Of a stretch of DNA of 64,000 nt, positions 45,960 to 56,762 are shown piece by piece; positions within the stretch are counted from its first letter, which is position 1; each line of letters begins with the position of its first letter. Where the stretch lies: contig JAAPAO010000099.1 of NCBI GenBank assembly GCA_013115145.1, positions 1 through 64,000 on the forward strand, in the 5' to 3' direction. The notes under the pieces were generated by a model. The model made no database searches. It worked only from the letters and a program-made list of their open reading frames with translations, and was not told where the DNA came from. The DNA is from Perkinsus chesapeaki. Taxonomy: Eukaryota; Perkinsozoa; Perkinsida; Perkinsidae. Position numbers and translations under genes: made by a program.

Positions 45960-46735
45960 TTGGGAAGGCTGTTTACGGCAACGTGATTCGAGTGATTTGA
46001 ATCTTCTGCTATAGTGAAGCGTTTCGTGTAGGTGATTGTTGATGTTATGTGCCCTCTCTATATCCGTATACCTAGTGGTGAGGACTTGCAGAGGTCTGTG
46101 GATTGTTTCCGCCAGTTGAGTGGCATGATGGACGTTTGGGCAGTGCTGGACGGGACTCACGTCAAAGTCCATCCTCCATCACAGCTGGAAGGAGCGTTCG
46201 TCAATAGGAATCATGAGCACTCCTTGAACTGCCAGGTTGTGTGCACCCACTACCTCGAAAATATGTAGCCTCTCGTCTAGATGGGGAGGGTCGGTTCACG
46301 ACAGTCGAGTTTTTCGGAACTCGGCGCCTTGAAAGCGGGTGGAGGCCTGACGGTTTGAACCTCGTTCTGCTTGGCGATAGCGCGTATTCCAGCGCCTACT
46401 TGCGTACGCCACACTCTAGAGCGGCTCTATCATAGAGTGCTTACTGTCGATCAGCAAGAGTTTAACAATCGTCAACGGAGAGCCAGGACGGTCTTCGAGA
46501 GGTGCATTGGAGTACTCAAGATCAAGTTCAGGTCGTTGAAGGACTTCCGTATTAGGGGACCCAGGCAGACTGGTGCGAACTCCATGGAGCTCACTGCAAA
46601 CGCTATTCGCCGAACATGCCCGAATAGTATTCGCGCATGTGTGGCTCTCCGTAACTTTCTGATCGTAGACAGGGCCGAGCAAGTAGAAGATGTTGACTCT
46701 GATCTTGGTGATTCCAGCCCCTCGTCGGGGTAAAT
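45960..46735 (+). pseudogene. PIF/Harbinger-type DDE transposase, frameshifted
   Basis: Homology runs through four frame segments: SSAIVKRFV, a stop, VIVDVMCPLYIRIPSG, then VWAVLDGTHVKVHPP (first catalytic D) and HEHSLNCQVVC. These are followed in another frame by SRWGGSVHDSRVFRNS, then LNLVLLGDSAYSSAYLRTP (second D), and finally QQEFNNRQRRARTVFERCIG VLKIKFRSL in outline (catalytic E). At least three frame changes and one stop show that it is a dead copy, not a spliced gene; the breaks lack GT-AG signals. PIF/Harbinger transposases excise DNA transposons with 3-bp target duplications. The partner Myb-like protein was not found nearby. Confidence 0.85.
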
Positions 46736-46739
46736 TGTG

Positions 46740-47860
46740 TATGAGCTATGTACTTTGTAACTTATTTGTAACGGATTTTGTGGAATCGTTCTTATCTTGA
46801 ACCGAACTAGGGCTTGAGTTAGCTTTAAGGCAAAAACACTAGTGGACGGCACTTTTCCTAGTGAGGATGACGTTCCGAGCAGTTACTGGGAAAGTGAGAA
46901 TGCACTTGAACACTGTGAGTGGGCACCCGTGCCGAGTACTCGGCCAAACATCTCGGAATACTCTCCTTTCCGAGCTGTTCCACTTGAACAGAGACGTGCT
47001 CGGATTTGGCGGGCTCGGACTCGGAACTCGGAGGTCGTTACTCAGACTCGGAACTCGGAGCAGTTGAGCACTTTAATGGGCTCCAGGAGTCCACTCTGAG
47101 GGCCTCTCCATTGTAGCCCTCATGTATTAACAGTTTCCAACCTTTTCACACTACTGTACGGCTTCGTCCACCATCCCATGGAATATAGCAAGCCTATCCT
47201 AATCAGGTCCACCACAGCTGAGGTTATTTTTCGTGTAATGATTAGACTTGTCCCATTATCGTATGAGCTTAGTAGACCGAGTGCATCTGAAAGTATTTTA
47301 AGTTGGAATTCCCAAGGTATCGTTATATGTTTGAAAACGCGTCCTCGATAGTAGGCAATGCCTCGCATATTGTATCGCGCGCAGTAACTCACTTCAACAC
47401 AACACTAACCTCGTCGATGAAGTTACCTCATATTTTCAGCATCCCGTCACGATCCATTGCCAATGTCAAACGGGCAGCATAAACAATAATCTAGAGTAAG
47501 CTAAAACAACAGTTCCACTGTCGAGTGGACTAGATCAGAATGGTATCGATCGGTGGTCAAATGGATGAAGGGGATGCGAGGATGATGATAATAATGATGA
47601 AGGAAATGCCAGGAGCGACCTAGCGTAACTATTCGTAACGGCTTTTTATTAGTTTAGTATTATATGTACACTTAGGCAGATCCAAAGGATAAGCAAATCC
47701 TGGTGGTGGTGGTATCAATCATAGAGATAACATAGCTTGAGCTTGTACATCTCATTACTAGGAAACATCGCACATGATGAGACCTTATGCAGACAAACTA
47801 CATTCAAGAGTATTAATAATAACAACTTACTACTACGAAGAAAGATACAAAACTATATCG
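46740..47860. other. Intergenic stretch
   Basis: No gene supported. A short imperfect tandem repeat based on GGACTCGGAACTCGGA lies at about 47020..47062. A GGTGGTGGTGG run occurs near 47703. Confidence 0.4.
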
Positions 47861-47865
47861 AATGT

Positions 47866-50800
47866 CTAGCTGCCAACAAGGACAGTGGGAGATCTCAGTG
47901 GGACTCCCGATTTCGGGACGAATACTCGTCTGATGTTCGGAGGCATCGTGCTTTGTTTACATTTCTTCTTTCGATCACTTTGCTGAGAAGCTGCAGATCC
48001 TCCAGAGAAATATCTCCTGTAACTTGTTCCGCGATGGACGCATGGTTTTGTCGGAGTAGAATAGCTACTTGTTAAATGTGAAAATGCCATAGCGAAGTGG
48101 TCCCATAGATAGCGAGAAGACGGCCTTGCACGGTCATCGGGAATCATCTGAAAGCATTGTTATTCAACGTACACACATTTATCCCAGAAAACCGCGGCAG
48201 AACGTTGAAAAATTCTTAGAAATTGACAGACTCGACACCAAGTGCGTTGAATAACGAAGACCAAACCTGGATGCGTTTTGTAGATCACTAGGTATAGGTA
48301 GAACAGGTCGACGCAGTCTTTTATTGTATGATGAACAATTGCTGAATTTCAGTTACACGAGAACTTCCAGTAACGCAAACAAGAAAAACAATGCGAGCAG
48401 AGCATCAATACTATAGTGATTCAGTGACGTCACATACTAAGACCACTACAAGGTTGCTATGTTCGATTAGAATGCAATTTGAAGGTACCCTCTTACGCAA
48501 GCGTCTGCAACATCCATCATGTCAGCTAGTTGGGCGTTTGGCGGATCCCTCAGATTCAGCCTGTCCTTAGCTCTATAAATATCTATTAAATACACAACTT
48601 GTACCATTACCAAACCAAGTGAGTAGATATCACAACTGCACTGTTGGCATAATGGATGATTCGGGCATGCGTACCTGAACCATGACATACTGAAGCCGGC
48701 AATGGGAATAGATGTACTCGACAGTAGCACATGCTGCAGTAGCGGCGCCATTATCCAGCTCCTTTACAGTAAAGCATCCACCGAAATCACACAACTTAGC
48801 TATGTATGAATGTGACAGAAGTACCTAAAGACCGACCCATATCATGAATAGGCATCATACTAGCAGAGTTGCTGATATCATATAGGGCAAGATCACTGGG
48901 TTTAGAGTTCGGAGTTCTCACTTTCATAGACAATGGCGACTCACGGTTATTGTCAGCAAAGAAATATCAATTGTCATTGACAAGAGTGCTTGTCAAAAAA
49001 CGTGATATATCTCAAATTTATTTGGAGGACTGCATAACCGAATAGACACTAATATGTCTATAATACGATGATGATGATGATGATGAAGTGATATCAGTAG
49101 TAGTTGTATTATAACACATCATAGGTGAATCTCAAATAGGGTTCTGACTCGGGAGATCCTCCTACATTAGCTGGTTTGATGTCTCGATGGACGTATCCTT
49201 GAGAATGCATAAAGTGTAGAGCTGAGCTAACATCACGTAATATACCAATTCTGGTGAGGGTAGAGGGTACCTAATAAACAACAGGTATTAAGTTATACTA
49301 TTGGCACTATAATCTGTCATGACAACTATACTCTACCGCTCAAGCGAATAAAACGGAATGAAGTGCATTTTATAGATTTCACCATCAGAACCATAGAGAA
49401 AGTAATAGAGGAACATTAGATGTTCACAGAAGGAATGCATTCAAAGTTCCCTTGTTCTAGATCAAAATTGGACATTCGTGCTAGAGGCACCTTGCCGTTC
49501 CTAGTGGGGGCATAATTCCGTCAGGGTAGATGACTCCTCGATGCTGAGAAGGATGAGATTTTAAACACCAAGTAAAGCTTCACTTTAAACGCGTATCATT
49601 GATAACACAGTATTTTGCCACATGTCTTACTGTTAAATAACAAACTCTATCGGAGCCTACATAGACAGTTCAACTGTCACAGTTGAAAAAGGCTCCCTGT
49701 GGTGAGTGACCCAACAGGAATCCACTGGGTTATGTCCCACTAGTACTATTACCGGTAATGGGCCAACACCCTCAATAACAGCCTGTAGTGACGTAGCCAT
49801 TTCTTCCATAACTATCAGACATGAGCCTTGTCCAGCAGCAGCAGCATCCTCATCATCAGCCTGTCCAGCAGCGACAAAACCAAGCATTGTGACTATGTTA
49901 GGGTGAGACTGCAGCTTGGAGAGTGTGGTGACTTCTCGGACGAATTGGGGATCTTGTCCGCCCATCGCCGGAGAACGGCCCAGTCCACGGCTGACCTGAT
50001 AAACACTCCCTTCCCGTGCACGACTGAGACCAAACCGATGGTAATACAGCTTCCAACCGTACAGCTCATATGTGAATCACCACTAACTAGTTGCTGGAGC
50101 ACGCCCATCGGAGACGTCATGTCCATTTTCCTAGCTTGTCAATATTTCTTAAGAGTCACGATTTTCGGTATCCTCATTAGAATACAGGTCGTAATTAGGT
50201 ATAGATAGTGCTACTAATATCATATACAACTGCTGTGGATTCACAGTACTAATAGTGTTATCAACCTATATGATAGTATATCCCAGGTTACCCAGTCTGG
50301 GTTGGAGCTTTGTAGAGTGATGATGACTATGATGAACGACTGACTAGACTGCTTAATATCGAGTATATTATTAGAATACACGCCTGTGAGTAGTCTCCTA
50401 TAATTATTTATTATTACCTTGATTGCACAACGGTTGTTGCCATGAACCATACCAGAGCATACATATCCGAATGTCCCACCGCCTAGATAGCCTGGATGAT
50501 GATGCTGCTGGTAATGACCACGAAGAGGGAGCGACGATGGATCAGGCGCCCTGCTCATCTGTACCTGTGATATCATTACCACTGGCAGCCGGCTGGCGAC
50601 AATGTTATTTGTTACATCCGATCTGTTCAACTGAAATTTCTTTATTTCATCTGTAATGCTGTCTTTGCCGAGCATCATGTCGCTCGTAACACCAGCAGCA
50701 GGGGGAGGAGGAGGAGGAATTGCTCCATCGTAATTGATATTTTGCTGGCGCAATTGCGCCACTTGTTGTGCATAACAGCCAGTGGCGGCATGACGATGAT

Positions 50801-52655
50801 CTAGTGGATAGAACTGCGCGCAGTGATGTGGGTTTAAAGCGGGGCCCTAAAACGGAACACCTCGGAAACCGTAATGGGCCTTTAAGAGGTCAGAAAGTTG
50901 CCACTGTAGAGAGCGTTTATAGAATGAAGAGTAGATCTAAGCTGTAGATAGATGCATAGACGAGCATACAGCGATGGAGTATGATACAATTCCATACTAC
51001 GTCATCGAGTGCTACTGCAGTTTCGAGTAAGCCTGCGATAATCTCTGTCGGTTATATGTGTTCAATTATATGGTCGATCCAGGTGGATGGAATAGGAAAT
51101 TGTTAGAAAGCTACTATGGCCATCGCCCCTCTTTACCATGGCTGCTGCTGCTGGTGGTGGTGGCGGGGGTTGGATTAGATTACCCGAGTGATCGAAAATA
51201 GGGGTACCTGATTATAATAGCCTATCTGAAGCAGCTCCATGGTAACTACTCAAAACCGGAAAACCCTCATATACATAGTTGTCTCTGAGTTGTCCAATAG
51301 AGGCCGTAACCCGAAATAGTACATGCCTTGTCGATAGAGTAAATACTGTATTGGTTATAGGATATAGAAAGGTGCATAATATTCCGGCAATCGCTTATAT
51401 ATCGGGACGGCATTATAGCTATATGAATTATATAACTATTAAGTAGTATTAGTATAGATAATATATAGTATAAGATATATTAAAATAACAACGTGTATAA
51501 GTCTAAAATACTAGTGTGTATTACACCTATAATAGTAATAAAATAACCACTAATAATAGTATATACTATAATAGTAATAATAGTAATTAAATATATAACC
51601 AATATAGTGTAATACCCACTATATTTTACCGGCTTTTGGACTAATACTGACTTATATACGTTGCATATTACAATTAGTCACATATTGGCCATTATTTGCC
51701 ATAATAAAGGGAACACTCCCATCCTGCTGCTGCTGCTGCTGATGATGATGTCGATCTGCCGTTTGATACTGTCCATTAAATTGATGATGCGCCGACGAGT
51801 TGGGAAAACTGTGGCGATAATCGATATTGGTGGTTGTGCAATAGTACATGGAGGAGGATGATGAGGAGCCTGAAGGGGAGGAATACCTATATAGGAGATA
51901 TTGGTAAAGGAGTTTATTAAAAGTACAATAATGATGTAAGTTTTATATTGAGAAAATATTTATTAGGAAGAAAGCGGTACGGAATAAAGGATTTCATTTT
52001 AACTAGGAATGGGAAATAACCTTCTTGTGCCAATTATCAAGTTGTCGTATCATATTAAAATGATATCGTAAAAATTGAAAGACCCAACCCGATAAAATAC
52101 ATATCCGTTAATGTGTTGGACACACCAGGTAAGCTACTATGACAAATTATTGAATATTTATGTGAATCGTCCTCTAATAGTAGCACAATATGTACCCATT
52201 CTAGCTCTGAAAAATTATAATTTTCCCGAAATTTTCATGAAATTTCCTTCCCTCACATTTTGACTGAGCCATTCACCGTATCATCCCAGGCACTTACAGT
52301 TTCTAAATAAATATGCTTGCTGCTGTTGCGGCTTATATCGTATACTAATCGGACTCAGCTGTCCTTGTGGGCGAAACACCGGCTTAGGTCTCTGCCAGAA
52401 CTCTTCTTGATAGGACGGAGCGTAGCACGCTCGTCTCCCACTGTCTCGATAATCATAATAATAATTGTTCTCCGATACTGACTTGTCGTAATATGGCGGT
52501 TGTTGTTCATACGTATTGAATTGATTAGCATGAGTAAGCCCACTTAGTTCAGGAACAGGAGAGTTACCGAAAGTGTGGTAGACAGCAGCAGCAGCAACAG
52601 GTTGTCGTTCTTCTTCTTGGCTTGTTATCGTCGTCGTTGCCATCGTCATCATCAT
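47866..52655 (-). CDS. Protein kinase with Gln/Pro/Ser-rich N-terminus, many exons
   Basis: The model runs from ATG at 52655 (MMMTMATTTITSQEEERQPV) through low-complexity exons (poly-Gln near 51727, poly-Pro near 50710). The kinase domain starts in the 50.4-50.8 kb exon: GYLGGGTFGYVCSG, AIK (VAIK lysine). It continues with FVREVTTLSKLQSHPNIVTM (49.9 kb), GYVHRDIKPANV (49.2 kb), AKLCDFGGCF (48.8 kb), CSCDIYSLGLVM (48.6 kb) and MIPDDRARPSSRYLWDHFAM (48.1 kb). About 60 residues, if the exon near 48.9 kb is real, separate HRDIKPAN from DFG, far more than the usual 15 or so. All catalytic residues (K, E, HRD, DFG) are present, so activity is likely; group assignment is not possible by eye. Individual junctions in the N-terminal half are approximate. 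Confidence 0.85.
49063..49086. repeat. (GAT)n microsatellite
   Basis: CGATGATGATGATGATGATG, about seven trinucleotide units, lies in an intron of the kinase gene. Similar GCT/CAG runs near 51728 encode part of the poly-Gln tract. Confidence 0.9.
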
Positions 52656-53064
52656 AGTTAATAATACGGAGGGGTGTTAGATGGCGACGTATTCTCGGTA
52701 AATAATGAAAAACTGACAACACCAGTGACTTTATTATAACCCCAATCAACCCCACAAGAAAACGCAGAACCGTGGTTCGGGTGCAAGAGAGGGATATGGC
52801 AATAACGACTCTCTAATAGATAATTGATATAAACGAATTTATTATATATACTAATACTTATAATATGCATTAACATTATGTATATATAACCTCGAATTTA
52901 ATACATGATCAATAGTATCATCCTTTTACTTGATATCAAACACTTTTACACTAGCAATGGTGAATATACAAGATAATAGAAATACAACGCGATGAAATTT
53001 CCGGTGAAATCCTGATCCCTCAATAACATACATAGGAACCAAATTCCATCAGTGAGCAGTAATA

Positions 53065-53340
53065 GTGATATACACAATCCTACAGAAAATGGGGAAGAGT
53101 ACAATAGTAGGAGATAACCTAATAACACACCTGCGGAAGGTGATACAATTGAAGGACTTGAAGGGTACTACAGGCGAAAGACAACATACTACGGCATTGT
53201 ATACTCTACAAACCCAACAAACAGTGCAGATAACAGAGCATGGAAATCTACTGCTCATGAGGAATCATAAGTTGATGAGTGCAGGATACTCGGGAGCTTG
53301 TTGTGATATCATAGCTATTGGGACAATAGCACATTTCTGA
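53065..53340 (+). CDS. Hypothetical ORF, 91 aa
   Basis: Starts MIYTILQKMGKSTIVGDNLI and ends SGACCDIIAIGTIAHF. No domain is recognised and no splice partners are evident. It lies between the kinase gene (minus) and the AP2-like gene (minus). The opposite strand over 53049..53258 is also open, so this may be chance. Confidence 0.25.
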   Translation: MIYTILQKMGKSTIVGDNLITHLRKVIQLKDLKGTTGERQHTTALYTLQTQQTVQITEHGNLLLMRNHKLMSAGYSGACCDIIAIGTIAHF

Positions 53341-53569
53341 AAAATAAACCAAGTATCCGCAGCCTTCTAAGTATTTCTAGCGAGAAATTCTAACAATTGC
53401 TAATGCTCCTTCCTCGATGTTCGGCATGCTAGATACAATAGGATGGAATCTGAGCTATCGCATTAACCTGGAATACGGCTGCAATTCATATTATAAAATA
53501 TATGAAGGAGTTTTGCCTTTTGGGTTTGCGATCCATTATTAATCGAAATATAAAGATATTAGTACCAAC

Positions 53570-54076
53570 TTATATTACATCAAATTCGTCACCCATTTCC
53601 TTCTTTTCCCTCACAATACTTTTCCATTTTATAAAATAAGACTTCACCAAATGCCTAGAGTTTCGCCAAGTCTTGAATACTCCAGATAGCTCTATGAGTT
53701 TATCAAATGATGCCCCTCGGTCTCTAGAGCTCAGCAAAAGGTCTCGTTCTTCCATTGCATCCTCAACAATCCTACATGCCGACCCATACACGGCCTTCTT
53801 ATTGCCCTTGCTGATAGTTATCATTATACGGCATATAAACGATCCTTTATTCCACGTTATGTGATGAGGTAATGAAGTCTTCCGCCGACGACTGCGAACC
53901 AATTTACGCAAGTCCTTAGGAGAACCACCTGCCTTCTTCATTGCTTTCATAAGAGTTAGATCTACAACAGATTCTTCAACAGATCCCCTTAAGTTACCAT
54001 ATATCCGATGACCATCAATGTATATACTCGATATTAACTTACCATTATTAATATTAATACCACTAGGAACTGACAT
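53570..54076 (-). CDS. AP2-like DNA-binding protein, 168 aa, intact
   Basis: A single-exon ORF with two related modules. The first is PSGININNGKLISSIYIDGHR IYGNL in outline; the second is LPHHITWNKGSFICRIMITI, then KKAVYGSACRIVEDAMEERD. The pattern of three strands and a helix (G/W-K-G-x-F-x-x-R-I, YGS, EDAMEERD) resembles AP2/ERF domains, which are the main transcription-factor family of alveolates (ApiAP2). It ends in a basic helix (WKSIVREKKEMGDEF). A diverged duplicate lies 1 kb away (55062..55734). Binding sites cannot be predicted here. The AP2 call rests on pattern, not on an alignment search. Confidence 0.55.
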   Translation of the reverse strand: MSVPSGININNGKLISSIYIDGHRIYGNLRGSVEESVVDLTLMKAMKKAGGSPKDLRKLVRSRRRKTSLPHHITWNKGSFICRIMITISKGNKKAVYGSACRIVEDAMEERDLLLSSRDRGASFDKLIELSGVFKTWRNSRHLVKSYFIKWKSIVREKKEMGDEFDVI

Positions 54077-54191
54077 TTAAAGACGTTTAAACTGCTCATG
54101 AAGGTGCTCATTAAGAGCAAAACATCAATGGATCTTTCACAAGGAGAATGCTCTTTATCATTACTGTGTTCCTTAAAGATCTAACCTAGAT

Positions 54192-54238
54192 CTATTGAGG
54201 CGAGTCCCTTAGATCATCTAAGGGACTCGCCTCAATAG
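54192..54238. repeat. Perfect palindrome P4, 23-bp arms around one C
   Basis: Left arm 54192..54214 (CTATTGAGGCGAGTCCCTTA then GAT) and right arm 54216..54238 are exact reverse complements with C at 54215 between them. It lies 116 bp upstream of the start codon of the AP2-like gene, between it and its duplicate. Confidence 0.98.
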
Positions 54239-54239
54239 T

Positions 54240-55060
54240 GATAAAGATGATCTTTTAAGGGGTCCCCTTGGAAACTCTTTTTTAGTGGGAATAACAACAA
54301 CAACGCCCCCCCTGAATTTCCTGTTAAAATATAAGATAAAAACAACAGGATTGCCGACCGTGTTTGTTACCAAATGACACGCTTCTATATTTGCATAAGG
54401 CTATTAATATTTAATGTGGACCCTCAGACAAATGATACAGGGTGTTCCTGGGCCCACCCTCACAGTTTCTCAATATAATAATCCAGATGAGTTGAATGCA
54501 AGGCTAACGCAAATATCGCACTAGATATCTTCTAGTGTTCTTTTGAATCACTGCTGCCACCTCGAGGTACGGATATTAAGCGATGAGTTGGCCGCCTACA
54601 TAACCCCGTTTGAATCCCTCCCTCCATTTCCCTTCACTACTATTAAACATTAGTCCTACCAACTCCACAGTCTACAGCAGTGTTAATGCTTCTCATTGAG
54701 AAGTGTATATGAAAATATGAGATAACTATCATGCATATTCCATCGGTGATAAAATGATCAATTTTTCAACCGGTTGAACTTCGAGATTCCAAGGCTTGCT
54801 GGGAATCTTGCAACCTGTGAGGTTGAACCTGAGCAGTCATATGCGGTATCCAGAACCATTCTCGCATTAATGCTCGGAAGTGCATTGAGCCCGTGGAAAA
54901 CACGACCTGGATGACAACCGTATACCTGACTTATACTAAATGGCTTTCTCGAATTTCGGGCACAACATGCATTTCTGTAATTTTACTCTCATAAACAACC
55001 AATTATATAGCTAATCTATCAAGCATGCCCAGTGACTCGAGTAACTATCACTCACCTACG
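54240..55060. other. Intergenic stretch between AP2-like paralogs
   Basis: No ORF of note. A CAACAACAACG run followed by CCCCCCC lies at about 54291..54312. AGATGATCTTTT just after P4 partly repeats the P4 arm context. Nothing else recognised. Confidence 0.45.
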
Positions 55061-55061
55061 G

Positions 55062-55734
55062 CTACTCTCTGATGCCAGTGGTGGCTGCTGCTGTCTTCTC
55101 ACGTTTCTCTATCATGGCCTGTCTGTACCGAATATTCTTAAAACTTGTGGCGATGTCAACAAGCTCCTCATAGGACTTCCCGCTGCTCCTAGCGGCCAAT
55201 AACACGTCCCGTTAGGCAATGGCTTCATCGATTCCAATGCACCAAGATCCATAGATAGTCTTTTTCCCACTACCAACAGTTTTGAATACTCTACATACAT
55301 ACCCGCCTTTATTTTTTGTAATATTATTAGGCATTGCTTTACTTCCTTTTTTAATCAGGCTTTTAACCAATGCTCGGAGATCTGACAAGGAGGAAAATAC
55401 CAAAAATACAGTTCAGGGACAATTACAGGCGGAATCTGATCCAGAAATGACCGGAAATAACCCAACTAACTGGGTATATAGAGTAGAGAATGCCCCTCTG
55501 AAGTGCACGTTAGACTGATTCAAATAAGTCCCCTAAATTTTAACCTTCAACTGTGAACCCATCACTTTTAGCTTTCTCGAGGCACGCTCTGTCGTCTATG
55601 GCTTGCTCAAGCCCTTCCCGCAGAGGACCATAGACTCTCAGTAATTTACCATCGGCTTCATCATCTTCTACATATATATTAGCGATGTATTTACTACCAT
55701 TAAGGTTTACACCTTTGGGAATTACCCGGGACAT
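55062..55734 (-). pseudogene. Diverged AP2-like paralog with one in-frame TAA
   Basis: Exon 55734..55545 (MSRVIPKGVNLNGSKYIANI, then YVEDDEADGKLLRVYGPLRE) joins through a GT-AG intron to 55381..55062 (DLRALVKSLIKKGSKAMPNN, ITKNKGGYVCRVFKTVGSGK, KTIYGSW). The result aligns end to end with the intact paralog: PKDLRKLVRS against EDLRALVKSL, HHITWNKGSFICR against NNITKNKGGYVCR. At 55212..55214 a TAA stands where the intact copy has GAA (EDAMEERDLL against DEAIA-stop-RDVLL). Homology continues in frame afterwards (ARSSGKSYEELVDIATSFKN) to a TAG at 55062. So a single nonsense change separates it from an intact ORF. It could be a young pseudogene, an allele, or subject to readthrough. Confidence 0.7.
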
Positions 55735-56762
55735 TCAAGTGACCAACCAACTGATGTTCAAAGTAAATATTGGTACCAAAGAGGGAATTTACTTTGGCAG
55801 GTGATACTGCTCGAGAGAGCTCAAAATCCTTCACGGTTTTCAATAGCCTACCCCACCTGAAATTGAAGAGCTCTCCTAGGATTGGATTTAACGTATAACA
55901 GTCGCTCCTGGGAGCGCTTCTCGGAGGAGGTCTATCGAGCCGCCCCAATATTATATACCTGTATGCTATACCAGTCTTGCATTGTCGAGGCGGATGATAT
56001 TTCGTGGCGCGCGCCATTGACTTTGAAGTCGCGCCCGCCGATCACCTTACCAATTTAGACATGTGAATGAAGGGGTGGCATACACTCTACACAAGCTGGA
56101 TGTTACTAGGGGGTCTTAACCCCTCCAGTCCTCGAAGCGAGGGGCTCCGCTTGAAGATAACGAATCATAGAATGAAGAAGTTCAACCGTTATTAATTCAA
56201 TAAATTATACATTAGCAGTTATTACAGTCGTATCAAATATCTTTAATAAATAGGAAACCTCTATTTGGTGATATCCATACGTTATTAACCAACATCTACT
56301 CAGATCTAACCGTAAAACTACTTGTATTCCCTAATAGCTGTTGGTTTGAGTCCTGATGCCTCCTCCTCCTTCCCCAACCCCTCGACTCAAGGTTAATGGC
56401 CCTACTCCTCCTCCACCACCAACAGGTCCTGTGCCAAGACGGGGGGATATAACACAAACTGATAAGGCTCGACAACAACAAAGGGAGGGTGTCTCACCAA
56501 GGTACTGCTGGGGCATACACGGTTTGGGGGAATTGTCGGTATGACTTAATTTCGAGTTAAAAGTTTAATGTTTTTAATGTTTTTCTCAGTTATGGACTCT
56601 TAGGTCTTTTAGGTTAATTTTGCACTCAATTCATCTCCACAGCGTAATCTTTTGTACTCTGGTCTCCTTGTCGCCTAATTTAATACTAGTACTGTACCCC
56701 CCTATAGGTCTGCCACCAGTCCACGTGCGGACAGTGGACTCCTTCCCCTGGAGGTATCCAAA

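Noticed and set aside
54192-54238. Palindromes and hairpins as transcription terminators
   Set aside because: The organism is eukaryotic, no consistent T-run follows, and two of them sit inside ORFs.
55062-55734. TAA and TAG reassigned as sense codons
   Set aside because: The large verified genes (EF-Tu, TraB, PP4R3) end in TGA or TAA at the expected places and contain no internal stops in exons, so a normal code is simpler.
55700-56017. 105-codon minus-strand ORF before the AP2-like pseudogene
   Set aside because: It overlaps the pseudogene start in another frame and has no recognisable domain.
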